NCBI RefSeq assembly: GCF_958298935.1
Contig: NC_084924.1
Span: 21,177,819 to 21,241,818, forward strand
DNA from: Phragmites australis
Taxonomy: Eukaryota > Streptophyta > Magnoliopsida > Poales > Poaceae
Reading direction: 5' to 3'
DNA length: 64,000 nt
Shown here: positions 9,881 to 20,375 of the stretch, in pieces
Layout of the letters: every line of letters begins with the position of its first letter
How positions within the stretch are numbered: the first letter of the stretch is position 1
Notes under the pieces: generated by a model
Database searches by the model: none
Told to the model about the DNA's origin: nothing
Seen by the model: only the letters and a program-made list of their open reading frames with translations
Translations under genes and position numbers: made by a program

Positions 9881-12220
9881 TTGACCAAGTGAATTGGTCT
9901 GATAGAATCTGTCATGGGTAAACGAAATCCGACGAAAAAAAAATCATAGGAGAAAAAAACTAGAGCAACTTGATCTCGAAAAGAACACAAAAAAGACTAA
10001 AGAACTCTAAATTATTTCTGGAAAAGGATCATCCCCCATCCACTCAACGGCGGTGAGAACGCCAGTGGAGACTGGGGAGGGACTGGAAATGAACCTTTGG
10101 ATGGGACGGTGGTGGCTAGGGTTCTGAAGTTATAGTTATTTTAGATGAAGCACTCACTTTTTTCCTGTAGGTGGAAGCGATTTTTAGGGGTGAGGGTCTT
10201 TATCAATAGTTGGGTTGGGACCTTTTGTGACTCATTTGGTTGCAGCCCTAGCAACTCTAGGCCCAGGCGTCCAGAAAAATGCCGCTTGGACCCAGAACGC
10301 AGCAGCCGGATTGCAATTCCTTATCGGTCACGTGCTTAAAAAGGGCACCGATTGTGGTCATCAATGTTTGTCCCTTTTTTATCTTCTTGTTCAGAAGATT
10401 CAAAATTTGTACACTCAACCACTGCCATGCAAAGAGGAGTCCACTATTTCTAATTCCTCATTCCAGTGACCAAAGATATTGCCATTTGGAATGAGACATG
10501 AAATTTCCTGAAGAATACGATGAAATTCAACTTCTTGAGAATATAAACATGATGACCCACTTTCTTTGACGAAACAAAGTAGCAAAAACGGCTGAGGTGT
10601 TAAAGGTTCACCCTCAACGTCTTGGAAAAGGTCCCTTTTTGTAAACAGTTTCTGGATGGTTTCAGATCCAAAAATAAAATGAAAAAGAGTATAGACTAAT
10701 CACAATATAGTTAACCGGTCTATCCATCTTTGTTACAAAGCAACAGTCCAGAATCGCATGATACAATATATGTGTAACGAGCTACAACTGAACTGTGGTG
10801 TACATACAGTATGGATACATTAATGTTCTTAGGTTTAAGCCATGGTATTTATAAAAAAAAATCGAAGCCATGAGATATGTTCATCAAGAATCTATGTAGA
10901 TTCTTGATGAACATATCTCATAGCTTAAACCTAAGAACATTAATGTTATCAATTGCCTACTTTCAAAAAAATTAGAAATTATTTCCTAATTTAAATGTAC
11001 ATTTCAAAATGCTTAATTCACCCTGTAGTCTCAAAGGCTGTGGGTAGCCATAGCACTTAGCCATGTTTGAACATGCGCAATTTAAAGCTTATTAATATTC
11101 CTAAAAATCATGTGTGTGGTTCAGCTAAAACATATTCTGAACTATCCGTACAATAAATTTGGTATGGTTTAGACCGCAAATGGCAATTCTTTTTGGCTCC
11201 ACAAGTCACCTAAGTATTATTGTTATAGAACCAATTGTAAATATACCAACATTCGACATTGAATAATTCAAATTCTACGACTCTATTGGATGTGCATGTT
11301 TCCAAATAGGACCTGTACATGTTGCATTAAGCGCTGGCAAAATTTTGAGGAAAATCGAACATAATTGCTAATTATTTAGAGGGCGTTTACAAGGCTAAAT
11401 AGTATGAAATGATAAAAATGCATATAAATAGAGCATTGCAAAGGACCTCACTTTTTTACCAAGTAACCTAGGGATGGAAATAATTTTAAAAATTATTACA
11501 CCACATGAGAGGAATATTAGTGAATTTTTTCAGATTTTTGAGAATTTATTTGAGGCCTAAAAAATTACTAGAATTTCTAAAAGTAACCATTTTTGGAGTT
11601 TTTTATTTTGAAACCTAGTTTGGGTATTGAGGTGAATCATTTTAAAATAGATTCATCAGAAATTATAGGATATACAGAAAAAGTTTTATGAATTTTAGAG
11701 TACGGCAACCCTACTGCTCAAATAGAGAAAGCGGAAAGAGAATAATTGAAACCGCTAAAAACACTGTTTATCCACGAAAATACTGTTCATCCGAGTCACC
11801 AACTAATTCGGCGTAACTCAGGCTACCACGTCGAACCCACGTGTAAAGGCGCCGGGGTTTTCGCCAGTGTGGCCACTTTGGTCACGCCAGACACTTTAGC
11901 GTGACAAAAGAGGCTAGTTCCTGAAAATTTAGATACCGACAGGCTGTTATTAAAATATTAGTTTTAAAAAGACTAAAATAAAAAAAATCTACAGAATACA
12001 GGGAGGGAAAAGAAACAGCAGCTAAGTATTAGATGTAGGAAGAAAGCACAACACTACCACAACCATGGTCACAAATGACGAAAATGAGCACAGCTGCAGC
12101 GGTTCCATCTACAATGTGCAATGTGCATATAGCAGTCAGCTAGCACTTCGTGCACAACAATCTGCACAAATCAGCTTCGCACTTGGACTTCATTGAGTAA
12201 CTGGAAGTGATCTCTGATTT
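9881..12220. other. Unique-looking sequence without a supported gene
   Basis: No LTR ends or retroelement coding. The left part (10020-10135) is GC-rich; its minus strand contains AACCCTAGCCACC, reminiscent of plant 5' UTRs, but no frame longer than about ten codons follows. 10960-11700 is AT-rich. 11815-11925 has short GC-rich inverted stretches. The right end (about 11990-12220) would be the 3' UTR of the candidate host gene at 12221. One long hairpin is listed separately. Confidence 0.6.
10818..10949. repeat. Long imperfect hairpin (inverted repeat, 4-base loop)
   Basis: Right arm 10898-10949 pairs with the left arm in two blocks: 10869-10893 next to the loop (10894-10897) and 10818-10843 further out. 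A bulge of about 28 bases ends in a repeated gccat. The inner block is nearly perfect over about 25 base pairs. It could be a miRNA-like precursor, a tiny foldback element or a DNA repair product; sequence alone cannot say which. Confidence 0.7.
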
Positions 12221-12274
12221 TTAACTAGTTGCATCCTGGAAGAACTCAACCGGGATCGATGGCGGGCAGTACTG
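12221..12274 (-). CDS. Candidate terminal exon of unidentified host gene
   Basis: On the minus strand an acceptor (tagcaaag/CAG) is followed by 17 codons ending QDATS and a TAA at 12221-12223. The phase matches the preceding exon. A second acceptor five bases upstream would change the frame to a less protein-like tail. A plausible 3' UTR follows. No family recognised. Confidence 0.4.
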   Translation of the reverse strand, partial: QYCPPSIPVEFFQDATS

Positions 12275-12374
12275 CTTTGCTACAAAATTGTACCGAGAGA
12301 ACAGATGAGGGGAGAGCATTAGTACTTGAACATCAGAGTAGAAAATGAATTAAATGCTTCAAATTTCCACTCAC

Positions 12375-12472
12375 CTTATTCTGGCTGTACTTTTCTCCAA
12401 CTGCAGGAAGATTGCTTCCAAGGTCAAGGGAGAAAAACCGGTGCAGTGCCCTTACACAATCGTGCCACTCAG
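12375..12472 (-). CDS. Candidate internal exon of unidentified host gene, cut at its acceptor by element C
   Basis: Open in one frame over 98 bp (AEWHDCVRALHRFFSLDLG...), ending AATAAG followed by a consensus donor GTGAGT. Its acceptor AG is the first two minus-strand bases of the 5-bp target duplication of C (12470-12474), so C landed on the intron-exon boundary. Without C the upstream intron would be about 69 bp and the phase would match exon 19471-19567. A rival model with a 40-bp intron puts the insertion inside the exon; that intron would be unusually short for a plant. Function unknown. Confidence 0.45.
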
Positions 12473-12474
12473 CT
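12470..12474. repeat. Target-site duplication of element C, left copy (CAGCT)
   Basis: Identical to 19399-19403. Together they define a clean, unrearranged insertion. Confidence 0.92.
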
Positions 12475-13143
12475 TGATAGGTGTAGAGTGCCCGATCTTT
12501 CGGCGAGTGATGATAATTTCGATTAGTGGACGTCGACCCTCACGATCCGACTACGACGAGCAAGCCCGAAGCGCCAATGCAATCGCTGAACCAACTTCCG
12601 ATGGATATTAACCTTGCAGTAAACAAGATCAACCTGATCACGAGGATCAATTCTTGCAAGCAATCGAAGAACGAGCAAGAATTAGAGGCGAGCAATCTAA
12701 TGTATTGCACGAAGGTGGAGTTCTGAATTCACGTCGAAGGACGGATTGTAGCTAGGCTATCAATTAAACAAAACTCAAGTAAAATAGGGGGCGCAGCCCC
12801 TGGTTTTATAGGGTAGAAAAGAGGGGGCGCAGCCCCTAGGGCCGGCTAGGAGAGGGAGAGGCACGCACCCCTAGGGGCGCCCTCCTTTGGGCCGCCTTGG
12901 CCAGATTGGCCCAAGTTGGTCCACATCAGTCTTTAGGCCTTCTGTTGGTCAAACTGAGCTTCTGGGCCTTCATTCTTCAGCACCAAAACAATCTTTAATT
13001 CTCGTGCACGGGCCCGAGTCATTGGCCTAGCTGGTGGCGCCTGGATTGATGGAGATGGCGTGTGGACTTGGGCTGATGGAGATGGCACCTGGGCTGGAGT
13101 GGATGGCGTCTGGGCTGATATATAGGTGTCGATGTCCTCATCA
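12475..13143 (-). repeat. 3' LTR of element C (669 bp)
   Basis: TGATAGGT at 12475 to CCTCATCA at 13143. Near-identical to 18730-19398. Bases 12933-13143 are coding (the end of pol). The right boundary is set by the polypurine tract and by the end of identity with the other LTR. Confidence 0.95.
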
Positions 13144-16100
13144 TCCTCCCCTTCTTGAAGTGAAGTCGTCCTCGACGGCAATTCATCATCCTCGCCCAAA
13201 TATGGTTTCAAATCTGCAACATTAAAACTAGTGGAAACACCAAACTCCATGGGCAGATCAAGAACATAAGCATTATCATTAATTTTGGTTAGCACTTTAA
13301 AAGGACCAGCAGCACGAGGCATCAATTTCGAACGACGCAAAGTAGGAAATCTATCTTTACGCAAATGCAACCAAACCAAATCACCAGGTTCAAAAGAAAC
13401 ATGTTTTCGACCTTTACTACCAGCAACTTGATACTTTTTATTAGCAACAGCAATGTTTTGTTGTGTTTCTTTATGCAATTGTTTCATGTGATCAATATGA
13501 GCAAGAGCATCAACATGTGGTTCATCTTCAACATCAATAACAAACAAATCAATAGGCGCCCTAGGAATATAGCCATAAACAACCTCAAAAGGACACATCT
13601 TAGTGGCAGAATGTGTAGCACGATTATAAGCAAATTCAACATGAGGTAAACAATCTTCCCAACGTCTCAAATTTTTATCTAGAACAGCTCTAAGCATAGC
13701 AGACAAAGTTCTATTTACTACCTCAGTTTGCCCATCAGTTTGAGGATGACAAGTAGTACTAAACAGCAGCTTAGTTCCCAATTTATTCCAAAGAGAACGC
13801 CAAAAGTGACTAAGAAATTTAGCATCACGATCAGAGACAATTGTTTTAGGAATTCCATGCAATCTAACAATCTCTCTAAAGAACAATTCAGCAACATTTG
13901 AGGCATCATCAGTTTTATGACAAGGTATAAAGTGAGCCATTTTAGAGAATCTATCAACGACCACAAAAATACTGTCCCTCCCCTTCTTAGTGCGAGGCAA
14001 TCCCAAAACAAAATCCATCGAAATATCATGCCAAGGTGAAGAGGGAATAGGCAAGGGCATATACAAACCATGATTACCCAAACGAGACTTAGCTTTCTGA
14101 CATGTAGTGCAACGTGCAACAAGGCGCTCAACATCACGGCGCATCCGTGGCCAAAAGAAGTGGTCGGACAACACCTCGTGTGTTTTGAAAACGCCGAAGT
14201 GACCCATCAGACCACCTCCATGCGCCTCCTGCAACAACAAAAGACGAACCGAGCTAGCTGGAATACACAGCTTGTTAGCACGAAACAGGAACCCATCCTG
14301 CATATGAAATTTGCCCCAAGGTTTGCCATCTTTACAGTGTAAAACAATGTCATGAAAATCAGCATCATTAACATATTGATCTTTCAAAGTTTGCAAACCA
14401 AAGATTTTAAAGTCTAATTGGGACAGCATCGTATAACGACGAGACAAAGCATCAGCAATCACATTTTCCTTCCCGTTTTTATGTTTGATGATGTACGGAA
14501 AAGACTCAATGAATTCGACCCACTTAGCATGACGACGGTTCAGATTAGTTTGGGTTCGAATATGTTTCAAAGCTTCATGATCAGAATGAATAATAAACTC
14601 GCGAGGCCATAGATAATGCTGCCATGTTTGCAAAGTTCGCACTAAAGCATAAAGTTCTTTATCATAAGTAGAATAATTAAGAGCAGCACCACTTAACTTC
14701 TCACTAAAATATGCAATGGGTTTATGATCTTGTAATAAAACAGCACCTAACCCAATTCCACTAGCATCACATTCCAATTCAAACACTTTATCAAAATTAG
14801 GCAATTGCAAGAGAGGAGCATGAGTTAACCGTTCCTTTAAAGTGTTGAAGGCTTCATCCTGTGGTGCGCCCCACTCAAATGGCGCACCCTTCTTGGTCAA
14901 TTCGTGCAACGGTGCAGCGATGGTGCTAAAATCTTTCACAAAACGACGATAGAAACCTGCAAGACCAAGAAAACTGCGAACCTGTGTAACCGTCGTCGGT
15001 TGAGGCCAACTTTGAATGGCGTCCACCTTGCTGCCATCTACCTCAATTCCCTGTGAAGTGACAACATAGCCAAGAAACGAAACACGTTGCGTGCAAAAAG
15101 TGCATTTTTCCATGTTACCAAACAAGTGAGTAGCACGCAAAGCATCAAAAACAGCACGCAAATGATCTAAATGCTCATTCATGGATTTGCTGTATATAAG
15201 AATATCATCAAAATAAACAACAACAAATATTCCAATGAAAGGCCTAAGAACTTCATTCATTAAGCGCATAAAAGTGCTAGGAGCATTAGACAAACCAAAC
15301 GGCATAACCAACCATTCATACAAGCCAAATTTTGTTTTAAATGCCGTTTTCCATTCATCTCCTAGTTTCATTCTAATCTGATGGTAACCACTACGCAAAT
15401 CAACCTTAGAGAAAATTGTGGCACCACTAAGTTCATCAAGCATATCATCAAGGCGTGGTATAGGATATCGATAACGAATTGTAATATTGTTAATTGCACG
15501 ACAATCGACACACATACGCCATGAACCATCTTTCTTAGGAACAAGCAAAACAGGAACCGAACAAGGACTAAGAGACTCACGAATGTAACCTTTGTCAAGC
15601 AACGCTTGGACTTGACGCTGAATTTCTTTCGTCTCTTCAGGATTTGTGCGGTACGGAGCGCGATTAGGAAGCTGTGCGCCTGGAATTAAATCAATTTGAT
15701 GTTCTATGCCACGAATAGGAGGAAGACCTGGTGGCAATTCAGCGGGAAAGACATCTTTATATTCCTGCAAAAGGTTAGCAACAGCAGGAGGAATATGCAA
15801 TGTAGGCGCCTCATCTAGTGAAACAAGCATACGAGAGCAAACGAGCGCATAACAAGGCAAATTAGCATCATGTAATTCATCAAAATCAGCACGTGTAGCA
15901 AGCAAGATAGGGTTATGCAATTTAATCTCAGGTTGAACAGGTGCAACAGGAGGTGATTTAATCAATTTTGCAGCTTTTGCCGCTCTAGCAATATCATCTT
16001 TTAGAACTTGTTCAGGTGTCATAGGATGAATAACAATTTTCTGACCCTTAAACATGAAGGAATAATAATTGGAACGACCATGATGAACACTATCAATATC

Positions 16101-17693
16101 ATATTGCCAAGGACGGCCAAGCAACAAAGAACATGCTTCCATTGGAACAACATCACAATCCACAAAATCAGAATAGGCGCCAAGAGAAAAAGGAACACGT
16201 ACCGAGCGCGTTACCTTTATTTTGCCGCCATCATTAAGCCACTGAACATGATAAGGATGTGGATGCTTCCTTGTTGGCAATGACAACTGCTCCACCAAGG
16301 TCGTACTAGCCAAATTGTTGCAACTGCCACCATCGATGATTATACGGACCGCTCGTTCTTGTACGACGCCTTTGATATGAAAAATGTTGTGGCGCTGATT
16401 CTTTTCGTCCTGAACGACCTGTGTACTAAGAACACGCTGCACAACAAGATTTGCATACCTGTCGGCGGCACTAGAGTCGACATGAAGCTCCGTATTATCT
16501 GCATGGTCAGTAGCAAGCATAGAATGTTGAACATCCTCAGAATCACTAGCGGAAGAATACTCACCGTCGTCACGAATCAGCATGGTCCGTTTGTTGGGGC
16601 AATCTCGAATTACATGACCAAACCCTTTGCAACGATGACACTGAATATCGCGAGCACGTCCAGATGACGGCGCGGGCTTGGCCGGAGGCGCGGTCGGCTT
16701 GGCCGACGAGTCGCGCGAAGGTGCGGTCGATGAAGAGGTCGACTCGCGCGGGGTGGAAGAGGAAGTAGGGGGCGTCGACCGTGGGGCTGGTGTAGGAGCC
16801 TTGCTCGAACCTGCAAAATGATTAGTGCGTGTCGAAGATCGCCGTCCCTGCACTTCGCGTTCAGCTTTACAAGCATATTCAAATAAGGTGGTCATGTCAT
16901 CATAATCCTTATAATCAAGAATGTCCTGAATTTCACGGTTTAAACCACCTCTAAAACGAGCCATAGCAGCATCATCCTGTTCAACTAAACCACAGCGAAT
17001 CATACCCTTTTGCAAAGCTTGATAATAATCCTCTACGGAAAGCGAACCTTGTTGAAAACGCTGCATTTGATTAAGCAAATCTCTAGCAAAATATGACGGC
17101 ACAAAACGATGACGCATAGCAGCTTTTAATGCCGTCCAAGTGGCTGGAATATTATCAGGATATTTTTGTCTATACTCACGCCACCAAATTAAAGCAAATT
17201 CAGTAAATTCACTAATAGCAGCCTTAACTTGTAAATTAGCAGGAATATCATGGCAGGCAAATTTTTGTTCAACTTCTAATTCCCAATCAAGATAAGCAGC
17301 CAGATCATATTTGCCAGTAAAAGTAGGAATCTTAAATTTTATTTTGGCAAAAGAATCATTAATAGGAACACGTACCCTACGAGCACGACCACGACGATTG
17401 TCTTCATCTAGCTCGGTGTCGGCGCCGTAGTCACTTGCATTTTGTAACTCCGTGAGCTGTGTCGACATGGTCCGAAGCTGTGTCGTCATGGCCTCAAGAC
17501 GAGTCGTGATCGACTCGAGCGTGGTGTGGGCAGCTGTATCAGCGAGGTCGAGCTGATCAAAACGCGCATTCGACGAAGTGATCGTAGAATCAAATCTCTC
17601 GTGCATCGTCTTCATGTCGTTTTTGAGCCCATCAACCTGCGCCTGGACATCCTGGAGGGAGAGCTCCTCCGACTGCGAGCCTTTTTCTGTCAT
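12933..17693 (-). CDS. Gag-Pol polyprotein of element C, intact
   Basis: A single open frame. I choose the Met at 17693 ([13 protein letters not shown]), giving 1586 codons. The frame extends 24 codons upstream to 17765, but that extension is hydrophobic and lies in the leader. Approximate residues: coiled-coil-like N-terminus 10-80; Gag core 110-280; CCHC knuckle [14 protein letters not shown] at 352; retropepsin with IDGG near 453; RT 670-860 with YFDDILIYS near 827; RNase H 970-1090 with ECDASG; integrase HHCC 1150-1198; catalytic D near 1222, D near 1267 (SDRDAKF) and E near 1324; a GPF-type C-terminal module near 1465. The last 69 residues, Pro/Ser-rich and ending with a MTRARAREL motif, are encoded in the 3' LTR. 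All catalytic residues seen are intact. It would make virus-like particles, cDNA and integration complex. Confidence 0.95.
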   Translation of the reverse strand: MTEKGSQSEELSLQDVQAQVDGLKNDMKTMHERFDSTITSSNARFDQLDLADTAAHTTLESITTRLEAMTTQLRTMSTQLTELQNASDYGADTELDEDNRRGRARRVRVPINDSFAKIKFKIPTFTGKYDLAAYLDWELEVEQKFACHDIPANLQVKAAISEFTEFALIWWREYRQKYPDNIPATWTALKAAMRHRFVPSYFARDLLNQMQRFQQGSLSVEDYYQALQKGMIRCGLVEQDDAAMARFRGGLNREIQDILDYKDYDDMTTLFEYACKAEREVQGRRSSTRTNHFAGSSKAPTPAPRSTPPTSSSTPRESTSSSTAPSRDSSAKPTAPPAKPAPSSGRARDIQCHRCKGFGHVIRDCPNKRTMLIRDDGEYSSASDSEDVQHSMLATDHADNTELHVDSSAADRYANLVVQRVLSTQVVQDEKNQRHNIFHIKGVVQERAVRIIIDGGSCNNLASTTLVEQLSLPTRKHPHPYHVQWLNDGGKIKVTRSVRVPFSLGAYSDFVDCDVVPMEACSLLLGRPWQYDIDSVHHGRSNYYSFMFKGQKIVIHPMTPEQVLKDDIARAAKAAKLIKSPPVAPVQPEIKLHNPILLATRADFDELHDANLPCYALVCSRMLVSLDEAPTLHIPPAVANLLQEYKDVFPAELPPGLPPIRGIEHQIDLIPGAQLPNRAPYRTNPEETKEIQRQVQALLDKGYIRESLSPCSVPVLLVPKKDGSWRMCVDCRAINNITIRYRYPIPRLDDMLDELSGATIFSKVDLRSGYHQIRMKLGDEWKTAFKTKFGLYEWLVMPFGLSNAPSTFMRLMNEVLRPFIGIFVVVYFDDILIYSKSMNEHLDHLRAVFDALRATHLFGNMEKCTFCTQRVSFLGYVVTSQGIEVDGSKVDAIQSWPQPTTVTQVRSFLGLAGFYRRFVKDFSTIAAPLHELTKKGAPFEWGAPQDEAFNTLKERLTHAPLLQLPNFDKVFELECDASGIGLGAVLLQDHKPIAYFSEKLSGAALNYSTYDKELYALVRTLQTWQHYLWPREFIIHSDHEALKHIRTQTNLNRRHAKWVEFIESFPYIIKHKNGKENVIADALSRRYTMLSQLDFKIFGLQTLKDQYVNDADFHDIVLHCKDGKPWGKFHMQDGFLFRANKLCIPASSVRLLLLQEAHGGGLMGHFGVFKTHEVLSDHFFWPRMRRDVERLVARCTTCQKAKSRLGNHGLYMPLPIPSSPWHDISMDFVLGLPRTKKGRDSIFVVVDRFSKMAHFIPCHKTDDASNVAELFFREIVRLHGIPKTIVSDRDAKFLSHFWRSLWNKLGTKLLFSTTCHPQTDGQTEVVNRTLSAMLRAVLDKNLRRWEDCLPHVEFAYNRATHSATKMCPFEVVYGYIPRAPIDLFVIDVEDEPHVDALAHIDHMKQLHKETQQNIAVANKKYQVAGSKGRKHVSFEPGDLVWLHLRKDRFPTLRRSKLMPRAAGPFKVLTKINDNAYVLDLPMEFGVSTSFNVADLKPYLGEDDELPSRTTSLQEGEDDEDIDTYISAQTPSTPAQVPSPSAQVHTPSPSIQAPPARPMTRARARELKIVLVLKNEGPEAQFDQQKA
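13144..13156 (-). other. Polypurine tract of element C, inside the pol frame
   Basis: The minus strand reads AAGAAGGGGAGGA directly before the 3' LTR; it would prime plus-strand DNA. It also codes for the residues QEGE of the polyprotein, so it is constrained twice. Confidence 0.85.
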
Positions 17694-18712
17694 CGAACCA
17701 CCAACAAAAACAACCACAAAAAAAGATCCTACGACGAGAGGTGAGTAATGGATGAAAAAGCTCAATCAGAAAGCTGTTATCAACTCTTACCCGTTCTTAT
17801 CAAGCACGCAAGCGTGAACTGCAACCACAGGTAAAACCGGTGGAAGATTGGAGGAGCGATTGCGTGGTGAAACAAAAACCTGCTCGTAGTAGAAAATTTG
17901 TGGAGCTAGGAGGCTGCACTCAATCCAAGGGTTAGCACAATTCAAACAATAACTGCAAAGTTGAATAATAGTGCTAAACACGAACAGATGCTGCCGGCAC
18001 AAGTGCGAAAGGCTAGTAAAAGGTGTAGGAACCGCCGGTGGAAAACTGATGGCCGATTGCCAGACGCGCCTGAAACCAAGGCGAGTGCGATCTTTCCAAC
18101 AAACCAACAAGCAAAACGGAGTGGTAATCGGTCAAGATAAACAACCCCTTTTTCTTTTTCTTTTTTCTTTTTTTTTTTCAGGGGAACGTAAAATCTGAAT
18201 ATATGAACAAAGAGACCTCAAAAGAGCAATTGATGACACACACTTTTTTTTTTGTAGAGGCAGGGGTAAAACGGTAATTAAAAGATACTCTCTCTCTCTC
18301 TCTCTAGAGTAGGGTCAAAATTTGAGCTGGTTTGTGCTTGTCGCGGCGGATCTGGACGAGCAAAAGACGCGGCGCGACCGGGTAGGAAACGGCCGGATCG
18401 CGTGGCGCGGCAAACGGAACCGAACAGGACTCTCGCGCGCGGTAGCCAAAACGAGCTAGACTCTTGCGCGCGTCAAGAGACCGTGGCGCACACGGCAGGG
18501 AAGATTGGGGCGGCTAGAATAGATGGAGAGAAAGACACGAGTAACCAGCAACAATTGAACGCGTAAGCACAAAAAAACTCAACAATGCAGATTATTGAAA
18601 GAAAGTGCAAGGCGCAAAGGGTGCTGGGACAAAGATCTAACCTAAATTTTTTTTTTTGGTTTATGTGGACTAGGATGAACGAAAAACACACGATAAACTC
18701 ACCGAGAAAACC
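17694..18712 (-). other. Untranslated leader of element C
   Basis: About 1 kb between Gag start and primer site, with no credible coding frame. It includes T-rich runs (about 18147-18179, 18246-18254, 18649-18658), a (TC)n stretch at about 18288-18305, and GC-rich sequence at 18335-18490. The block around 18262-18300 is shared with the leader of J. Confidence 0.75.
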
Positions 18713-18727
18713 TAGAATCTGATACCA
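18713..18727 (-). other. Primer-binding site of element C
   Basis: The minus strand reads TGGTATCAGATTCTA, two bases inside the 5' LTR. The first ten bases match the standard initiator-Met site. Confidence 0.85.
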
Positions 18728-18729
18728 CT

Positions 18730-19398
18730 TGATAGGTGTAGAGTGCCCGATCTTTCGGCGAGTGATGATAATTTCGATTAGTGGACGTCGACCCTCACGA
18801 TCCGACTACGACGAGCAAGCCCGAAGCGCCAATGCAATCGCTGAACCAACTTCCGATGGATATTAACCTTGCGGTAAACAAGATCAACCTGATCACGAGG
18901 ATCAATTCTTGCAAGCAATCGAAGAACGAGCAAGAATTAGAGGCGAGCAATCTAATGTATTGCACGAAGGTGGAGTTCTGAATTCACGTCGAAGGACGGA
19001 TTGTAGCTAGGCTATCAATTAAACAAAACTCAAGTAAAATAGGGGGCGCAGCCCCTGGTTTTATAGGGTAGAAAAGAGGGGGCGCAGCCCCTAGGGCCGG
19101 CTAGGAGAGGGAGAGGCACGCACCCCTAGGGGCGCCCTCCTTTGGGCCGCCTTGGCCAGATTGGCCCAAGTTGGTCCACATCAATCTTTAGGCCTTCTGT
19201 TGGTCAAACTGAGCTTCTGGGCCTTCATTCTTCAGCACCAAAACAATCTTTAATTCTCGTGCACGGGCCCGAGTCATTGGCCTAGCTGGTGGCGCCTGGA
19301 TTGATGGAGATGGCGTGTGGACTTGGGCTGATGGAGATGGCACCTGGGCTGGAGTGGATGGCGTCTGGGCTGATATATAGGTGTCGATGTCCTCATCA
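18730..19398 (-). repeat. 5' LTR of element C (669 bp)
   Basis: Functional promoter copy. It carries an orphan copy of the pol tail at 19188-19398, which continues into host DNA as an open frame to 19424. Termini TGATAGG and CTCATCA. Confidence 0.95.
19059..19065 (-). promoter_or_regulatory. TATA box of element C, between two GC-rich palindromes
   Basis: The minus strand reads CTATAAAACC. On both sides lies the same 15-mer GGGGGCGCAGCCCCT (about 19042-19056 and 19078-19092), itself a GGGGC/GCCCC inverted repeat. The 3' LTR has the same arrangement 6255 bp to the left. Confidence 0.65.
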
Positions 19399-19403
19399 CA
19401 GCT
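19399..19403. repeat. Target-site duplication of element C, right copy (CAGCT)
   Basis: Matches 12470-12474 exactly. Confidence 0.92.
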
Positions 19404-19470
19404 GGTTTGTATTGTGTGTAACAAGAACGTCTGAATTCTGCTTTCAATTTAAAATAGATCCAAATGTTAC

Positions 19471-19567
19471 CTAATGAAGATTTTTGAAAATTTAGAAGGT
19501 TGGCAGTATTCCCAGGGATTCTCTGTTGGCTTAAGGATATAATTCGCCAAGAAAACAGAAGCGGGAG
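19471..19567 (-). CDS. Candidate upstream exon of the same host gene
   Basis: Minus strand: acceptor after a pyrimidine-rich stretch (ttcattggtag), 97 bp without a stop in two of three frames, and donor AG/GTAACA. In the frame LPLLFSWRIISLSQQRIPGN it ends in phase 1 and joins in frame to the exon at 12375-12472. The second open frame (ending SKFSKIFI) joins only with a 40-bp intron. The hAT-like element at 19618 would then lie in the next intron upstream. No further exon was found before element D. Confidence 0.35.
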
Positions 19568-19617
19568 CTACCAATGAAGGTACGTAGCAAAGTAAGTTGT
19601 ATTCCACAAGTGATAGC

Positions 19618-20375
19618 TAGGAGTGGAAATTGATCCGATACCGTATCAGATAGTGCACTTTCCACATTAATATCAATATTTTAAACTAAATAGAAATATA
19701 AATTCGAATATCCTCGAATACTAATACAAATTGGACTATTCTAATCTGAATATGAATCTGTATATCTATTCACTTTGGTTAAATATAAATATATTACAAT
19801 TTTAACGACAAATTCTAGAATAATAATTTTATATAACACTACAGTGATTTAACATAGAGAACCGCATTAGTTTAGTCATTAATGTGAATTAACATTTTTT
19901 CCTACTTCCATTATGTAATTAAGTGACTACTAACAAGTAATAGTACTTTAGATCCACAAAAGCAACCAAATCAAAAGAGAACCAACATAATGAGCTCTAC
20001 TTGTCTTCCACATCGTATTGATGACATAACATTGCGATCAACTGTGCACTTTAACATATGGAAGTGAAACATGTATTGATGGAATTAGGTGAGAGATCAA
20101 GAGAAAAGAATAGAATAGGACGACTAATTAGATTTCACATAGGTATAACATAGGTATTTATGCATATTTGGATATTGATATTATCCGAATCCATATATAT
20201 CCGTACTTGCCAAGATTTTGCATACCACATCCATATCTGTATCGGAAATTTTTTTGGATATCTCTGTATTCATATTCATTTGTCGATCGGATGTGGATTT
20301 TCCTTATCACATTTACATTTTGCCAGATACAAATATTGGATAACACGGATTACTACTATCAATTTTCTATCCCTA
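19618..20375. mobile_element. hAT-like non-autonomous DNA transposon (758 bp)
   Basis: Ends TAGGAGTGGAAATTGAT and, inverted, TAGGGATAGAAAATTGAT are imperfect terminal inverted repeats with the TAGGG start common in plant hAT elements. Subterminal copies of ATATCCG/CGGATA-like words occur on both sides. The flanking octamers gtgatagc (19610-19617) and gtgatctg (20376-20383) share five of eight bases and could be a decayed 8-bp target duplication. AT-rich, no transposase. Family assignment is inference. Confidence 0.6.

Larger units (their letters stand above)
12475..19398 (-). mobile_element. Element C: complete, young Ty3/gypsy retrotransposon (6924 bp)
   Basis: All structural parts are present: identical-length LTRs (669 bp), perfect CAGCT target duplication, initiator-Met primer site, leader, one uninterrupted Gag-Pol frame and a polypurine tract. 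Aligning the LTRs by eye I find two differences: 12618 A versus 18873 G, and 12929 G versus 19184 A. That implies very recent insertion, on the order of 10^5 years under commonly used grass rates; this is a rough inference. It is related to A and J. The pol end lies inside the 3' LTR, as reported for CRM-clade chromoviruses; placement in that clade is provisional. It is the only element in the window that looks autonomous. Confidence 0.95.

Noticed and set aside
10020..10135. Possible 5' UTR/start of a gene (AACCCTAGCC motif)
   Set aside because: The only following ATG frame is about ten codons; no splice sites or protein similarity visible.
17693..17765. 24-residue N-terminal extension of C's polyprotein
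   Set aside because: Hydrophobic leader-derived residues; related Gags begin at the Met at 17693. I treat the extension as untranslated.
19188..19424. 78-codon frame at the right end of C as a small gene
   Set aside because: It is the orphan pol tail in the 5' LTR running into host sequence.
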